Source of the DNA: Theocolax elegans
Lineage: Eukaryota; Arthropoda; Insecta; Hymenoptera; Cerocephalidae
DNA length: 64,000 nucleotides
Direction of reading: 5' to 3'
Assembly (NCBI GenBank): GCA_026168455.1
Contig: JANSJX010000051.1
Location: 67,876-131,875 of the forward strand
Below the pieces are notes generated by a model. That model saw nothing but the letters and a program-made list of their open reading frames with translations. It was not told where the DNA came from and made no database searches. Made by a program: the position numbers and the translations under genes. Numbering within the stretch: position 1 is the stretch's first letter; every line of letters begins with the position of its first letter. Below are positions 1 to 10,378 of the stretch, in pieces.

Positions 1-138
1 CAGGGGATGCCAGTCATATTAAATAAGATATCCTGGATGATGCAACGTAGAATAAGCGGCAATAACCCCAATACAACACTGCCCTTCACCATTACAGCCG
101 AAACACCACAGGTTGGAGATAAAGAATTTAATTTATAT
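1..138 (+). pseudogene. Repeat segment copy A, left part (final coding exon of a decayed gene)
   Basis: These bases match 16672-16809 almost exactly and are part of the last exon of the spliced gene relic described at 16134-17125. The reading frame is open through the whole stretch. LTR element 1 interrupts the exon after position 138, and the rest of the exon resumes at 8773. The gene upstream would lie outside the window. I do not recognise the protein. Confidence 0.5.
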
Positions 139-890
139 TGTAACGGGTTTTTAGATCCGTTGCGTTAGATTTAATAAATCGATTGTGCGCGGTGACAATG
201 CACTCGCGAGCATGAGAGTGACCGGTAAAAAAATCTACAATAAATAGTGTTCGCGCACGAAATCTACGTGTCCGGGCGAATACTCGGTGCCGTGTCCCGC
301 GTCTGGACAGGGTTCGTAGATTTCGGGAGAAAGGGATAACAGTCACAATCAGTTCTCGAACATAAATAGAAATAAGCTTTATTACTAACAAATAAAAATA
401 AAATAAAAGATCAAACGCCCGTAGCGGGCAATCGCAGTAGCCGGGAATCGGCGCGTGTAGGGAAGAGAGAGAGAGAGAGAGATGTCAGAACGAACACTTA
501 CAACTGCCGGTGCGACCGCCAACCTCCTCCCTTCAATGCGTATTCGCCGTGCACGCTTGTGCGGTTTTTAGTGGTGAAATAAGATAGTGCACTTGCACTC
601 ACGCACGCTATAACAACCCCAAGTGTCACACCGAACGATCGTTTTTTGTCCCTCGGAAAGCGCACCACGGTATCTCTTCGCTCTAGCCGTCTTCTCTCGC
701 TCGTAGACGGTAGGTCTCTCCTCGCCAAAATTACGCAGGCTATCGATAGGGGTCTCTCTCTTTCTCTCTTACCTCTACACCTTCCCGTGCGCTCTCGCTC
801 CTCGACGGCTGAACTGTAACAATACTTAGAATGTTAGTACATATCAGCTGTTGTGAGAGAGAGACGAGTAACGATTTAATAATCGTTACA
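139..890 (-). repeat. LTR element 1, 3' LTR
   Basis: Left copy of the 752-bp LTR, bounded by TGTAACG and CGTTACA as a 7-bp inverted terminal repeat. It contains a (GA)n tract near 463-482. Short ORFs inside it are repeated exactly in the other LTR and look like chance frames. Confidence 0.93.
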
Positions 891-903
891 CACCTCCCTC
901 CCA
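891..903 (-). promoter_or_regulatory. Polypurine tract of LTR element 1
   Basis: Read on the minus strand, the bases just before the 3' LTR are GGGAGGGAGGTG, a purine run of the kind that primes plus-strand DNA synthesis. The position directly against the LTR supports the call. Confidence 0.75.
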
Positions 904-1098
904 GACGCTGGTAACCGGTCCAGGTGCCAGCTCTGAACTAGTCTCTCTCTCTAGTAAATGCAATAATAAGAGAAAATAAAGAAGCAATAAATTTTAATAA
1001 TATGCAAAAGATAAGAAACTAGAATTAACAAGGGAAGTTATGTATAGGGGTAAGTAAATAATTTACACGCCAATTCCCATTACCTTAGGATTTATTCC

Positions 1099-4000
1099 TT
1101 AGTATGATGGTTTGTTTCGTATTCTTAATCTGCGCGGCGACAATTCGCCTGGGTCTTGGATCACTCTACGTGGTCCCCTCGGTCGTCCGCGCGGTCGACT
1201 TATCACCGGTTGTACGCTTTCGTTAACTCTTTCCTCAACTTCATCAGTTAAGATACAATCGACTCGTTGTCGTGTCGGTACGGTACTACGGTTTACAATT
1301 ACGCGGGTTTGTCTAGGTCGTCCGCGTTTACGTACATTATGCGACGGTACTTGGCGAACTGTGTCGGTTGCATTGTTTGTAAGCACCAACTCCTGGTTCT
1401 GGTCAGCGGAATCAGATCTAGCTACGTAAGGTTTAATTTGGCTTACGTGCGATTCGCCCGCATCTTGACCATCCTCCGTTATTAAATGGACTACATTTTG
1501 GCCTAAAATTGCCGTTATTGTATATGGTCCAATGTTCTTTGGGGCTAACTTGGCGGCAATTCCTTGGGCGGCAGAAGATAAAATGCGATTTCGCTTCATT
1601 ACTTTATCGCCGACATTGTAAATTACTTCGCGATGTCTTTCGTCATAGTATTTCGCTTGATGTGCCTGCGCTCGCGCAGAGTTTTTAGCAGCTTCCGCGT
1701 GGGCGTTACACAATTTTGCTAGTCTAGCGATCAAATTTTCATGCGCTTCCGCTTCTCCGCAAACTTCTGCGTTTCTTTCGATTTCGCGACGTAAAGTTTT
1801 AGGGGGAATCGGGTTTCGTCCCAAATTGAGGAAAGCCGGACTGTAGCCCGTCGAATCGTGTATTGCCGTATTATACGCGAACTGAAATTCTGGTACATGT
1901 TCGTCCCATGTATTGTGATTTCCTTCAATAAACGAGGTCATCATTGTCTTTAATGTACGATTCACCCGCTCGACAGGGTTCGCCTGCGCGTGGTACGGGG
2001 GAATGGTGGTTTGTTGTACTCCATACGATTCTAAAAATTTTGACATCGCTTTGTTTCGAAACTCTGTTCCGTTGTCCGAATGGAACGTGTCTGGAACTCC
2101 AAAACGTAGAAAAATCCTTTCTTCTAAGTGTTTTTGAACGCTAGCTGCGTTGGCTTTCCGAATCGGAATGCATTCCACCCACCTCGTAAATAGGTCTAAA
2201 AACACGAGCAGATATTCGTAACCGTGTTTGGAGCGTGGGAGAGGTCCCATAATATCTCCAGCGACGATTTCCCATGGGCGTGACGCAAGACGGCGACCCA
2301 TGAGTCCTGCTGGCGCAAGTTGTTGTACTTTGCACTGTTGACAAATAAAGCACTCTTGTACAAATTTTGCGGTGTCCTTCTTTAAGCTTGGCCAATAATA
2401 ATATTGGGCCACTCTTTCTTGGGTCTTAGCTCGACCAAGATGTCCAGCGACTGGTTCTGAGTGACATTCTTCGAGAACTTGTGTACGGCGTTCGCTAGGG
2501 AGCACTAGTTTCCACGCGTCTTGATCTCCTACATTTTCTTCGTACCGGGAATGCGGACGGTAATAATAAAGTTGTCCGTTCGTTATTTTCCACCAAGGGT
2601 ATTCGTACGGTGTCTCACGAACGGCGTCAAACATTCGCAGGTACCAGGGATCAGGAGTTTCCGGCCGAATATTCACGGTAGCTATTTCAATATTGTCATC
2701 TTCGTGCATACGAGATAGCGCATCCGGCACGTGGTTAAGTGAACCTTTCCTGTGTTCAACTTCATAATCGTACGCTTGTAATTCCAGGGCCCATCGAGCG
2801 AGACGACCAGTTGGGTTACGCAAATTGCATAACCATTTAAGACAACTGTGATCTGTTACTACTTTAAAGTGGTAACCTTCTACATATGGTCGAAATTTTC
2901 TTATGGCCCATAGGATAGCTAAGCACTCTCGCTCGGTAACGGAATAGTTCCGTTCGGCTGGAGTCATGGTGCGACTCGCAAAACACAAAACGCGTTCGTC
3001 TCCGTCGATCTCTTGGGTGAGGACGGCCCCCAAGCCCGTATCGCTCGCATCGGTCTGAATTGAAAATTGATGGGCGAAAGACGGTCTATGTAGAACTGGT
3101 GCAGAGGCGACCAGAGCTTTAATTTGGTCAAAGACATGTTGTTGCTCTGATCCCCACTCATAAGCGACTCCGCTCTTTGTAAGTCTAGTCAAAGGCTCGG
3201 CCAAGGTCGCAAAGTCTTGGAGAAACTTGCGGTACCACGACGCCATTCCTAAGAATCTACGTAATTGTTTGAGATTCTTTGGCGCCGGGTACTCCAGAAT
3301 CGGGGCAATTTTGTCCGGATCTGGGCGAAACCCTTCTCGGTTTACCATAACGCCGAGGAATTTAACTTCTTGACGGCAGAATTCGCTTTTCTCACGGTTG
3401 ATAGTCAGGCCTGCGCTTTTAATGCGCTTTAAGATATGCTCCAACCATTTTAAGTGATCGTCAAACGTCTCAGTCACGATGATAATATCATCTAGATACG
3501 AAAAAGCGAATGGCTCCAAATCATGTCCAATGAGGCGATCTGAGAGTTCTTGAAAGGTTGCTGGTCCGCCAGCAACTCCGTACGGCATCCGTATGAATTC
3601 GAAGAGTCCTAAGCCCGGTACAGTAAATGCTGTCAATGGTTGGGCGTTAGCAGATAGCGGGATTTGATGGTATGCCTGGCTAAGGTCCAGAGTCGTTATA
3701 TAGCGGGCTTTCTGTAGCTTGCGAAGCACCGCATCCATATAGGGAAGTGGGTATGCACTTGTCTTCGATACCGAGTTTAATTTTCGGTAATCGACACAAA
3801 AGCGATACGAACCATTCGACTTCCGAACCATGACGACAGGGCTAGACCAAGGACTAATAGATTTGCGGATTATGCCCGCGTTAAGCATTTGCTGCACTTG
3901 AGCATGCATCTCGTCTTCAATTTTTTTCGACACCGGATAATACCGTTGTTTAATAGGCCGTGTAGTAGTTAATTCAATGTCATGCTCTGCCCATGTTGTG

Positions 4001-4656
4001 CAACCCAATGGTGCGTCGCTCGCAGGTAAGACACGATCAAGCAATGCTTGCAATCGTCTTCGTTGGGTTTCATCAAGATCTGCGAGGCCAATTGACGACA
4101 GGCACGTACTAAATTTTCCTTCTACCGAAACAGTGGCAAGTTCCAATGGAATCTCTTCTGTAGCACCTTCGATAGTTAATTTGCATTCGCGGGGCCATAA
4201 AACTGTATTGAACGCTCGTTGGAAGTCAGCTCCTACTAGGCAGTCCGCATCGAGATCACGAACAATGATGACCTCTACTGGTCGTTTGATGCCAGCTACA
4301 ATGAACGGCAATTCAACTTGTCCCAAAATTGGAACGGTTCGACCATCTGCTAGGCGAGCATCCGGTCCTGGGTATGGTTTGACTCTTCTACCAATGGCAG
4401 AAGCGATTTGTAATCCGACTGGACCCAGAACCGTGCGAGCTGCTCCGGAATCATGTAGTGCGCGAATACGCGAACCACCAACTTCGACTGGAAACCACCA
4501 TCGAGGGAATTCCTTGGGATTTTCCAAATCCGTTGAATAAATGTCGATTCCGTCATTTTCTGTCTGTGCTAAATTAGCACTAGGCTCGGTCCCTAAAAGG
4601 TGACTTGGGGCGATCGGGACCCGTTTTACTCGCCCCTCCTGCCTTTTCCCGAACAA
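1099..4656 (-). CDS. pol: Pol polyprotein (protease, reverse transcriptase, RNase H, integrase), LTR element 1
   Basis: This 1,185-codon frame encodes the enzymes that copy the element and insert it. Visible landmarks are the aspartic protease DSG (69-71) with a VGADF segment near 141-145, and the reverse transcriptase LDLSQAYHQI (about 323-332) and YLDD (387-390). RNase H is marked by TDASD (535-539). The integrase zinc site is H732, H739, C769, C772, with catalytic D801, D861 and E896 (the last two 35 apart) and a GPY/F module near 1043-1045. The tail carries two AT-hook-like motifs, KRGRPR (about 1110) and RPRGRPR (about 1154). The first codon of the open frame is TTG, not ATG. It overlaps gag by 31 nt in the -1 frame, so expression as a Gag-Pol fusion by frameshifting is the likely route. 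No internal stop is present. There is no env downstream. Confidence 0.95.
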   Translation of the reverse strand: MFGKRQEGRVKRVPIAPSHLLGTEPSANLAQTENDGIDIYSTDLENPKEFPRWWFPVEVGGSRIRALHDSGAARTVLGPVGLQIASAIGRRVKPYPGPDARLADGRTVPILGQVELPFIVAGIKRPVEVIIVRDLDADCLVGADFQRAFNTVLWPRECKLTIEGATEEIPLELATVSVEGKFSTCLSSIGLADLDETQRRRLQALLDRVLPASDAPLGCTTWAEHDIELTTTRPIKQRYYPVSKKIEDEMHAQVQQMLNAGIIRKSISPWSSPVVMVRKSNGSYRFCVDYRKLNSVSKTSAYPLPYMDAVLRKLQKARYITTLDLSQAYHQIPLSANAQPLTAFTVPGLGLFEFIRMPYGVAGGPATFQELSDRLIGHDLEPFAFSYLDDIIIVTETFDDHLKWLEHILKRIKSAGLTINREKSEFCRQEVKFLGVMVNREGFRPDPDKIAPILEYPAPKNLKQLRRFLGMASWYRKFLQDFATLAEPLTRLTKSGVAYEWGSEQQHVFDQIKALVASAPVLHRPSFAHQFSIQTDASDTGLGAVLTQEIDGDERVLCFASRTMTPAERNYSVTERECLAILWAIRKFRPYVEGYHFKVVTDHSCLKWLCNLRNPTGRLARWALELQAYDYEVEHRKGSLNHVPDALSRMHEDDNIEIATVNIRPETPDPWYLRMFDAVRETPYEYPWWKITNGQLYYYRPHSRYEENVGDQDAWKLVLPSERRTQVLEECHSEPVAGHLGRAKTQERVAQYYYWPSLKKDTAKFVQECFICQQCKVQQLAPAGLMGRRLASRPWEIVAGDIMGPLPRSKHGYEYLLVFLDLFTRWVECIPIRKANAASVQKHLEERIFLRFGVPDTFHSDNGTEFRNKAMSKFLESYGVQQTTIPPYHAQANPVERVNRTLKTMMTSFIEGNHNTWDEHVPEFQFAYNTAIHDSTGYSPAFLNLGRNPIPPKTLRREIERNAEVCGEAEAHENLIARLAKLCNAHAEAAKNSARAQAHQAKYYDERHREVIYNVGDKVMKRNRILSSAAQGIAAKLAPKNIGPYTITAILGQNVVHLITEDGQDAGESHVSQIKPYVARSDSADQNQELVLTNNATDTVRQVPSHNVRKRGRPRQTRVIVNRSTVPTRQRVDCILTDEVEERVNESVQPVISRPRGRPRGPRRVIQDPGELSPRRLRIRNKPSY
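4607..4650 (-). promoter_or_regulatory. Predicted -1 ribosomal frameshift signal, gag-pol of element 1
   Basis: On the minus strand the gag frame reads TCG GGA AAA, giving the slippery heptamer G GGA AAA (4650-4644). A 7-nt spacer (4643-4637) follows, then a stem GGGGCGA (4636-4630) that can pair with TCGCCCC (4613-4607). A -1 slip leads straight into pol. The same arrangement occurs in element 2, which supports function. Confidence 0.75.
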
Positions 4657-6722
4657 TCAGGGCAGGTTGTTTTTAGGTAACCTGGCCAGCCACAGTTCCA
4701 ACAGTAAACATGGAGTTTTGGTCCAGGCTCTCGGTTTTTATTTCTCGTGCTAGCCGGTGTTGGTGGCGAAAAGGACTTAGACTGGTTAGTCAGTGCAACC
4801 GTTTCGGCATGCGTCGCTTTCGCAGCTATCGACGTTTGTCCTCGCTTTGGTGACGTCTTTCTGTTGGACGCCTTCTTGTCGTTGAAGCGAGGCAGCGGCG
4901 CTGACGTTTGATGCAGTTCAGACTTTAAGGCTGCTGACACCTGCTCCCGTACGATCTTCCCTATCAAACTGGAGAGCTCATAAGGTACCTGGCCTCCTAA
5001 CGCCGCTACGCTTGGCTGTTTTTCCGCCTTCAGATGATCCGTGACAGTCTTGTGTACCAACTCCTTTACGTCGACCTCTGGAGTGGTGATGGCAGCTACT
5101 GCCGGTTTGCGCATACCGCTCAAGGCTTTCGGGGCTTTGTACGCTGCTTCGGGGCACAAGCTTTTTTCTGGCGGTGGAGGAGCTTTAAAAGTTTGCTCTT
5201 CCTCCAGCAGCCTCTCTGCTTCGCGAGCTAACTCGATGAGTTCATCCAACGTCGTGAACTGCGTTCGTCTAACCTGCTTACGAATGCTAGGTAGCATGTT
5301 TCGATACAGGAGACCGAGTTGTTCTTGTTCACTCCAGCGACTAGTGAGCCGATTGAGAATCGTCATGAGACCGAAGATGTAGTCTCTGACCGGTTCCTCG
5401 CGTCCTTGAGTGCGAGTCTGGGCTTCTAGTAGTAAGCGCTGTTGATACTGCAAATCGTCGCCATAACAGCGACGCGCTGACTCGCAAAAATCTGACCAAT
5501 TACCCCATCTTGATCTGGTTTGACGACACCAATTTAAGGCAGGTCCTGCTAGCATTTCTGTCATTCCGTTCAGTAAATCTTCATCGGATAAATGCGCTAA
5601 ATTGCGACATTCGCTGACTCGTTGCAGGAACTCTTCTATGTTGCTGCCTTTTTCACCCGTGAACTTAATATTCCAAGATCGTACTATCCTACCAACATCT
5701 TGTGTTTTTGAGCCAATGGCGCCAGAACTCAGCCTTGTGTCTAATGCTTCCAGCTGTTGTTCGATTCGTGACGTCATCGACTGCCCCCTCCCTCCAGACG
5801 GTGGCACATCTGCTAAATGTCGCCTGTCGATTGACGATTGATAAGTGCTGGTCGATGGCGGCATAAAAGAGGGCGCATTCGCATTAAGATGTGGTTGGTG
5901 TTCATCGTAATGAAGATTATATGTGTCTTGGAAGTTTACGTTTCTGCTATTTTTTGGTATTGCACCGGAGGGTTGTGACACGTTTAAGTTGGTGATGCGA
6001 GTACTGCTTACTAAGTTAGCTACTTGTTGCTGCAACGCTTGTATTTGACTTTGTAGCTGTACATTCATCGATTGCGATCTCGCTAGTTCCAATGCAACTT
6101 GTTCTGGTAAATTCAATGTAGTGCCGTCCGTAAATGTGCATAACCTTGTTCTGTTCTGAGGTGCTCCGGTAGAGAACACAGTTCGCGGTTCTGCATACGT
6201 TCCTGATGATGTACAGTTCGTTGTGACCGTAGTTGTCGTTGTTGATGTTGTCGTTGTAATTGGTATATTCGTTGGAACCAATTGAGCAGATGGTTGCGGT
6301 ACTACGCCTATATCTTGACACGTTAGTGACATATTCGATGTCAACCCTTGACCAGTGCTATTAGCTAACGGTTCGATACCACTGGGCAGTGCTGTATCTT
6401 CATAAACTTCCGAACTATGAATACTTAATTTTGCAAAAATTTCTGCGTGCGTTTTTTCGGTAAAATCTGTTTTGTGAAGTAAATCCTGCAGCTTCTTCTC
6501 GCGTCTAATTTTTGTTGCATTTTCGTTTTCGCTAAGTGACGGTATAAAATCCGCGGCTGTATAATCGCCTCGCAATCGCCTATATAACCTATCGGCTTTC
6601 GCATATAATGTGCCTAAATTTTTCATTTCTAAATCGAATAAAATTTCGTCTATTTGTTCTTCTGGTAAATTGAGAATCCAATCGTTTATTTCAAGGTCTA
6701 CTGATTCTTCAAAAATCGACAT
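4626..6722 (-). CDS. gag: Gag polyprotein, LTR element 1
   Basis: This 698-residue structural polyprotein would form the particle that packages element RNA. It starts at an ATG in a clear open frame after an AT-rich leader. A capsid-like Retrotrans_gag segment lies about residues 350-425 (WNIKFTGEKG through ESARRCYG). A proline motif APPPPEKS is shared with element 2. The C-terminus has a zinc-knuckle-like motif, CWNC then GWPGY, ending in CPDC. Its four Cys are C674, C677, C687 and C690, and Tyr stands at residue 682 where a CCHC knuckle has His. The last codons contain the frameshift heptamer. The protein is similar along its length to the gag at 21874-24063, but the two are clearly different families. 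Confidence 0.92.
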   Translation of the reverse strand: MSIFEESVDLEINDWILNLPEEQIDEILFDLEMKNLGTLYAKADRLYRRLRGDYTAADFIPSLSENENATKIRREKKLQDLLHKTDFTEKTHAEIFAKLSIHSSEVYEDTALPSGIEPLANSTGQGLTSNMSLTCQDIGVVPQPSAQLVPTNIPITTTTSTTTTTVTTNCTSSGTYAEPRTVFSTGAPQNRTRLCTFTDGTTLNLPEQVALELARSQSMNVQLQSQIQALQQQVANLVSSTRITNLNVSQPSGAIPKNSRNVNFQDTYNLHYDEHQPHLNANAPSFMPPSTSTYQSSIDRRHLADVPPSGGRGQSMTSRIEQQLEALDTRLSSGAIGSKTQDVGRIVRSWNIKFTGEKGSNIEEFLQRVSECRNLAHLSDEDLLNGMTEMLAGPALNWCRQTRSRWGNWSDFCESARRCYGDDLQYQQRLLLEAQTRTQGREEPVRDYIFGLMTILNRLTSRWSEQEQLGLLYRNMLPSIRKQVRRTQFTTLDELIELAREAERLLEEEQTFKAPPPPEKSLCPEAAYKAPKALSGMRKPAVAAITTPEVDVKELVHKTVTDHLKAEKQPSVAALGGQVPYELSSLIGKIVREQVSAALKSELHQTSAPLPRFNDKKASNRKTSPKRGQTSIAAKATHAETVALTNQSKSFSPPTPASTRNKNREPGPKLHVYCWNCGWPGYLKTTCPDCSGKGRRGE

Positions 6723-8009
6723 TTTACTCTAATTTGTATTTTACTAAATATATAAATTATGTAGCTATAGACGCAAAGTGGGAAGATACGCAAAAAAAAA
6801 AAATTTTAGAATTATTCCACTATGCTCTACACGTATTCTTATTGGCCAACAATTGGGTCCAATTATCAAATTATAATTTTATGAATTATTATATAATATT
6901 AAATAAACAAATTATGTAAATTGCGAATAAACGCTATATATATATATAAAAAAATCTTAATATACATGTAGGCACAGAGTAACTTCGCTATTAAATTGGT
7001 GAAATATTTAAAAAACAATTTTTATAAATATTTATTTATTTGCGTCTACGCTATAAAACTTTTATTTAATCAATTGCGTACTTTCAATAGCATAAAAAAA
7101 AAAAATTTTTAAAGAAAATAATAAAAAAAAAATTTTCCCGCAATTAATAAATAAATTATTAGATAATAACTAATTATAATAACTTATTGTTCAAATTAAA
7201 TATTTATAATATAAAATTTAATCCCTGGCGATTATACAGTTAGCGAAATAGACTAACTATCGAAATTAGACAAAACAAAAATTAAATAATTACAAATTTG
7301 ATTTTTGCCGTCGGAACGCAAAATCCGAAAATCATGCAAAACGATAAAAAAAATCGATGAAAATATTATTAAATTAATTCAATTTTCGGTGAAATATAAC
7401 AAGAAAGTGTGTGCATCAATTATAAATCACGAAAAAGTCGTGAAAAATTATTTAATTGTTAATAACAATTGATTAAAAAAAAAAATTAATAAATTTTGTG
7501 CGAATCTTACTTTTAAGTTTTAAATAAACCAAATATATAAAATATTTGATATTCACACTTTCTTGGAGAGACTATAAATTTTCCCTTTATTTTGTTAGTA
7601 ATAAAAAAATAAAAAAAATATTCTTAGTTAATAACTAATTTTTAAATTTTGCGCAAACGATTTAATCTAGTTAAATAATCATTTGATTTATTGATAATTA
7701 AAATTATAAATCCATTAAAGTATTTGATTTTAATTAATTAATTATTAATAATAATTAATATTTTATAATTTAACTTAATGTCCGGTATATATGATTTAAA
7801 TAAAATCACTTATTAGGCATTTATCCTTGTCTAGCGCATTATAAAATTTTAATGTGCTGGAAAGGATACTGTTTACGTATATTCGTGTACAATGATCACG
7901 ACGTAAACATGTCAAATTATTATTAGAGACTATTGACTTCTATTTAATTAATTTATATTCTCGATTTCGATTCCTATTTATTTACCGGTATTTTGTGGAT
8001 TATTTAAAT
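6723..8009 (-). other. Untranslated leader of LTR element 1
   Basis: About 1.3 kb of very AT-rich sequence between the primer site and gag, with many A and T homopolymer runs. I see no convincing coding frame. It probably holds packaging and translation signals, but none can be named from sequence alone. Confidence 0.6.
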
Positions 8010-8020
8010 GTTGGGCGCCA
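8010..8020 (-). promoter_or_regulatory. tRNA primer-binding site, element 1
   Basis: On the minus strand TGGCGCCCAAC directly follows the 5' LTR. This matches the 3' end expected for a tRNA-Lys(1,2)-type primer. The match stops after 11 nt, whereas element 2 matches for about 14 nt. Confidence 0.8.
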
Positions 8021-8772
8021 TGTAACGGGTTTTTAGATCCGTTGCGTTAGATTTAATAAATCGATTGTGCGCGGTGACAATGCACTCGCGAGCATGAGAG
8101 TGACCGGTAAAAAAATCTACAATAAATAGTGTTCGCGCACGAAATCTACGTGTCCGGGCGAATACTCGGTGCCGTGTCCCGCGTCTGGACAGGGTTCGTA
8201 GATTTCGGGAGAAAGGGATAACAGTCACAATCAGTTCTCGAACATAAATAGAAATAAGCTTTATTACTAACAAATAAAAATAAAATAAAAGATCAAACGC
8301 CCGTAGCGGGCAATCGCAGTAGCCGGGAATCGGCGCGTGTAGGGAAGAGAGAGAGAGAGAGAGATGTCAGAACGAACACTTACAACTGCCGGTGCGACCG
8401 CCAACCTCCTCCCTTCAATGCGTATTCGCCGTGCACGCTTGTGCGGTTTTTAGTGGTGAAATAAGATAGTGCACTTGCACTCACGCACGCTATAACAACC
8501 CCAAGTGTCACACCGAACGATCGTTTTTTGTCCCTCGGAAAGCGCACCACGGTATCTCTTCGCTCTAGCCGTCTTCTCTCGCTCGTAGACGGTAGGTCTC
8601 TCCTCGCCAAAATTACGCAGGCTATCGATAGGGGTCTCTCTCTTTCTCTCTTACCTCTACACCTTCCCGTGCGCTCTCGCTCCTCGACGGCTGAACTGTA
8701 ACAATACTTAGAATGTTAGTACATATCAGCTGTTGTGAGAGAGAGACGAGTAACGATTTAATAATCGTTACA
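8021..8772 (-). repeat. LTR element 1, 5' LTR
   Basis: Right copy of the 752-bp LTR. It should hold the element promoter on the minus strand, but I cannot place a start site with confidence. Identical to 139-890 where compared. Confidence 0.93.
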
Positions 8773-9240
8773 ATATTTAAAAAAATTGAATACATTAAAA
8801 ACAAGCATATATATTCATTTTGTCGCTGCCAGTAATAAACACCGCAACTGGTGTTTAACCGCGGCGGCAAAGTTTAAGACAAAGTCGAATATGCTAATGG
8901 TTTTATGCAGCTGCCGACCACCCGGCAAAATAATTTTTACCATGGTCCGCGCCTTAGAAAAGGAGCTGGGCGTAGAACATGAGGAAAGGATTTTTGACAA
9001 TGCGAACGAGCTACACAGGATTTCGGAGGCGCTACTATAAAAAAACTGAAATTGGTAGATTTAAAGTGGTTAAAAAAAAACGCAATAGAATACATAATGA
9101 CGCTACTAAAAACACCAACGAATAACCCAAATCTGTCAGTCGACGACTTAATGTAAAAATAAATTTAATTGTAAATAATAATTATATTTTAAAACTCCAT
9201 CTAGAGTCGAAAATTTTTGGATTTTTAACTTTAATATTTT
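8773..9240 (+). pseudogene. Repeat segment copy A, right part (decayed exon and 3' region)
   Basis: This resumes the sequence broken at 138 and matches 16807-17270. The coding frame enters from the left flank, runs about 20 codons beyond the insertion and meets TAA. Copy B instead stops at TGA 16819-16821 because it has one A fewer in an A run. Other short frames continue with several breaks. I take it for a dead gene end or 3' UTR. Confidence 0.4.
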
Positions 9241-9404
9241 GAGATCTGTCTACTAATGTCCAGACTTCGTTAATCTTCACAGGCTCCAATTCACTATGAA
9301 TTACTTTTTCCTATTCAAGCTTACCTGGGGACATCATATCCTCTCTGTACGAGTTTGGTACCTTGTGGACTGTAGCAACAAAGGCATATTGCTGATTTTC
9401 TTAC

Positions 9405-9516
9405 AGTAAGTTAAAATCTGATTCAAGCTGTCGTGATTCTTCAAATTTTATATTATCTTTTCTTGGACGTCCTCTCTTTCCTTTTTCTCCCTTCGTTTTT
9501 GATATTTCTAAGTCAT
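9405..9516 (-). CDS. Probable internal exon of an AT-hook protein, copy A
   Basis: On the minus strand a 112-nt open stretch is bounded by a pyrimidine-rich acceptor ending TTTTTGTAG and a donor reading ACT then GTAAGA. It encodes a charged peptide with the AT-hook core GKRGRPRK, flanked by acidic and basic residues. The same exon with the same boundaries is present at 17436-17547. AT-hooks bind the minor groove of AT-rich DNA. No neighbouring exon is recognised, so this may be a relic carried by the repeated segment. An alternative is a fragment of a transposable-element protein. Confidence 0.35.
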
Positions 9517-9545
9517 CTACAAAAACTAAATATACTGTATATTTT

Positions 9546-10066
9546 AGGATAAGTGATGGAAACAATGCAACAAACAATACGAAATATGGCACATATAACC
9601 AGAAATAACAACGAACCTTGCACATAAAAAATTCGTCATCTGTAAGAAATTACGAACTTAACTATATCCAGAAATATTAAGTTGACTTAAGGTGTTCCAT
9701 CATGTAATATATCTACTTGTTGTTATATGTGCCATATTTTGTGTCGATTGTTTCATTGTTCTGTGATTTTAATTATAAATCAAGGAGCAATACAACAAAC
9801 AAAACAAGGTGGGTTTTCAATAAAAACCAATGTAGGGTAATCGAATGATCAGGTACGTAATGTTAATTAACAATTAATTCGATGTGAGGTTTCGTATGAT
9901 ATAGCACGTGATATTTGTGTAAATAAGTAAGTTCGTAATTTCGTTCAGATGTCAAATTTTGCATGTACAAGGTTCATGGTTCTTCCCTGTTATATGTACC
10001 ATATTTTTTGTTGTATATTGCACTGCTCTATGTTTTTAATGTAATTAATGTCTTATTAATGTAATT
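9546..10066. repeat. Diverged relatives of the 227-bp satellite, copy A
   Basis: 9560-9690 matches the satellite of 41.6-60.8 kb in the same orientation (TATGGCACATAT, ACCTTGCACATAAAAAATTCG). 9715-9835 and 9950-10060 match it in the opposite orientation. Similarity is clear but well below that between units in the big array. The pieces sit head to head, so this is an inverted arrangement, not a tandem array. Confidence 0.7.
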
Positions 10067-10298
10067 ATTATATTTTAAAAAATTAATATTGAATTTTGTT
10101 GGTCTTGCTGAGCTAACGTCTAAAGACTCTAAGAACTCCAAGTTGCTCGCTCGCAAAGGCACGACAATTCGCCGCGTATCAATCCCGAGGACAACATTAT
10201 GAAGGCCACAAGCCGCCAGACATAAACCAAAAGAAGAAGCAAATAAATACTAAGTAATAAAATTGAAAATATTTTAATAAGAAAGAAAGAAATTTTAC

Positions 10299-10378
10299 GT
10301 CAATGTGTTTCGTCTTGGGACCGTCTGCCAGAACTCATCAGTGGGGCGCAGACGGTCCCTGCCCCAGACACACAAGAC
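10299..10378 (-). ncRNA. Hammerhead ribozyme motif, unit 1 of the 512-bp repeat
   Basis: On the minus strand all invariant core parts are present. CTGATGA lies at 10341-10335 and GAAA at 10311-10308. The cleavage triplet is GTC, with C at 10367. Stem I is six perfect pairs, TGGGGC with GCCCCA, closed by a 13-nt loop. Stem II starts G-C and has about six pairs with bulges. Stem III is TGTGT with ACACA and is the open stem. Cleavage is expected between 10367 and 10366. Activity is inferred. Confidence 0.8.

Larger units (their letters stand above)
139..8772 (-). mobile_element. LTR element 1: complete Ty3/Gypsy retrotransposon, minus strand
   Basis: This is an 8,634-bp element with two 752-bp LTRs (139-890 and 8021-8772). 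The LTRs begin TGTAACG, end CGTTACA, and read the same in all stretches I compared. It is flanked by a 4-bp target duplication ATAT (135-138 and 8773-8776). The order on the minus strand is 5' LTR, tRNA primer site, a long AT-rich leader, gag, pol, a purine tract and the 3' LTR. Pol has the Ty3/Gypsy order protease, reverse transcriptase, RNase H, integrase. There is no env ORF. Intact ORFs and matching LTRs indicate a recent insertion. A related sequence at 16798-16815 shows the same site without the element. Confidence 0.95.
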
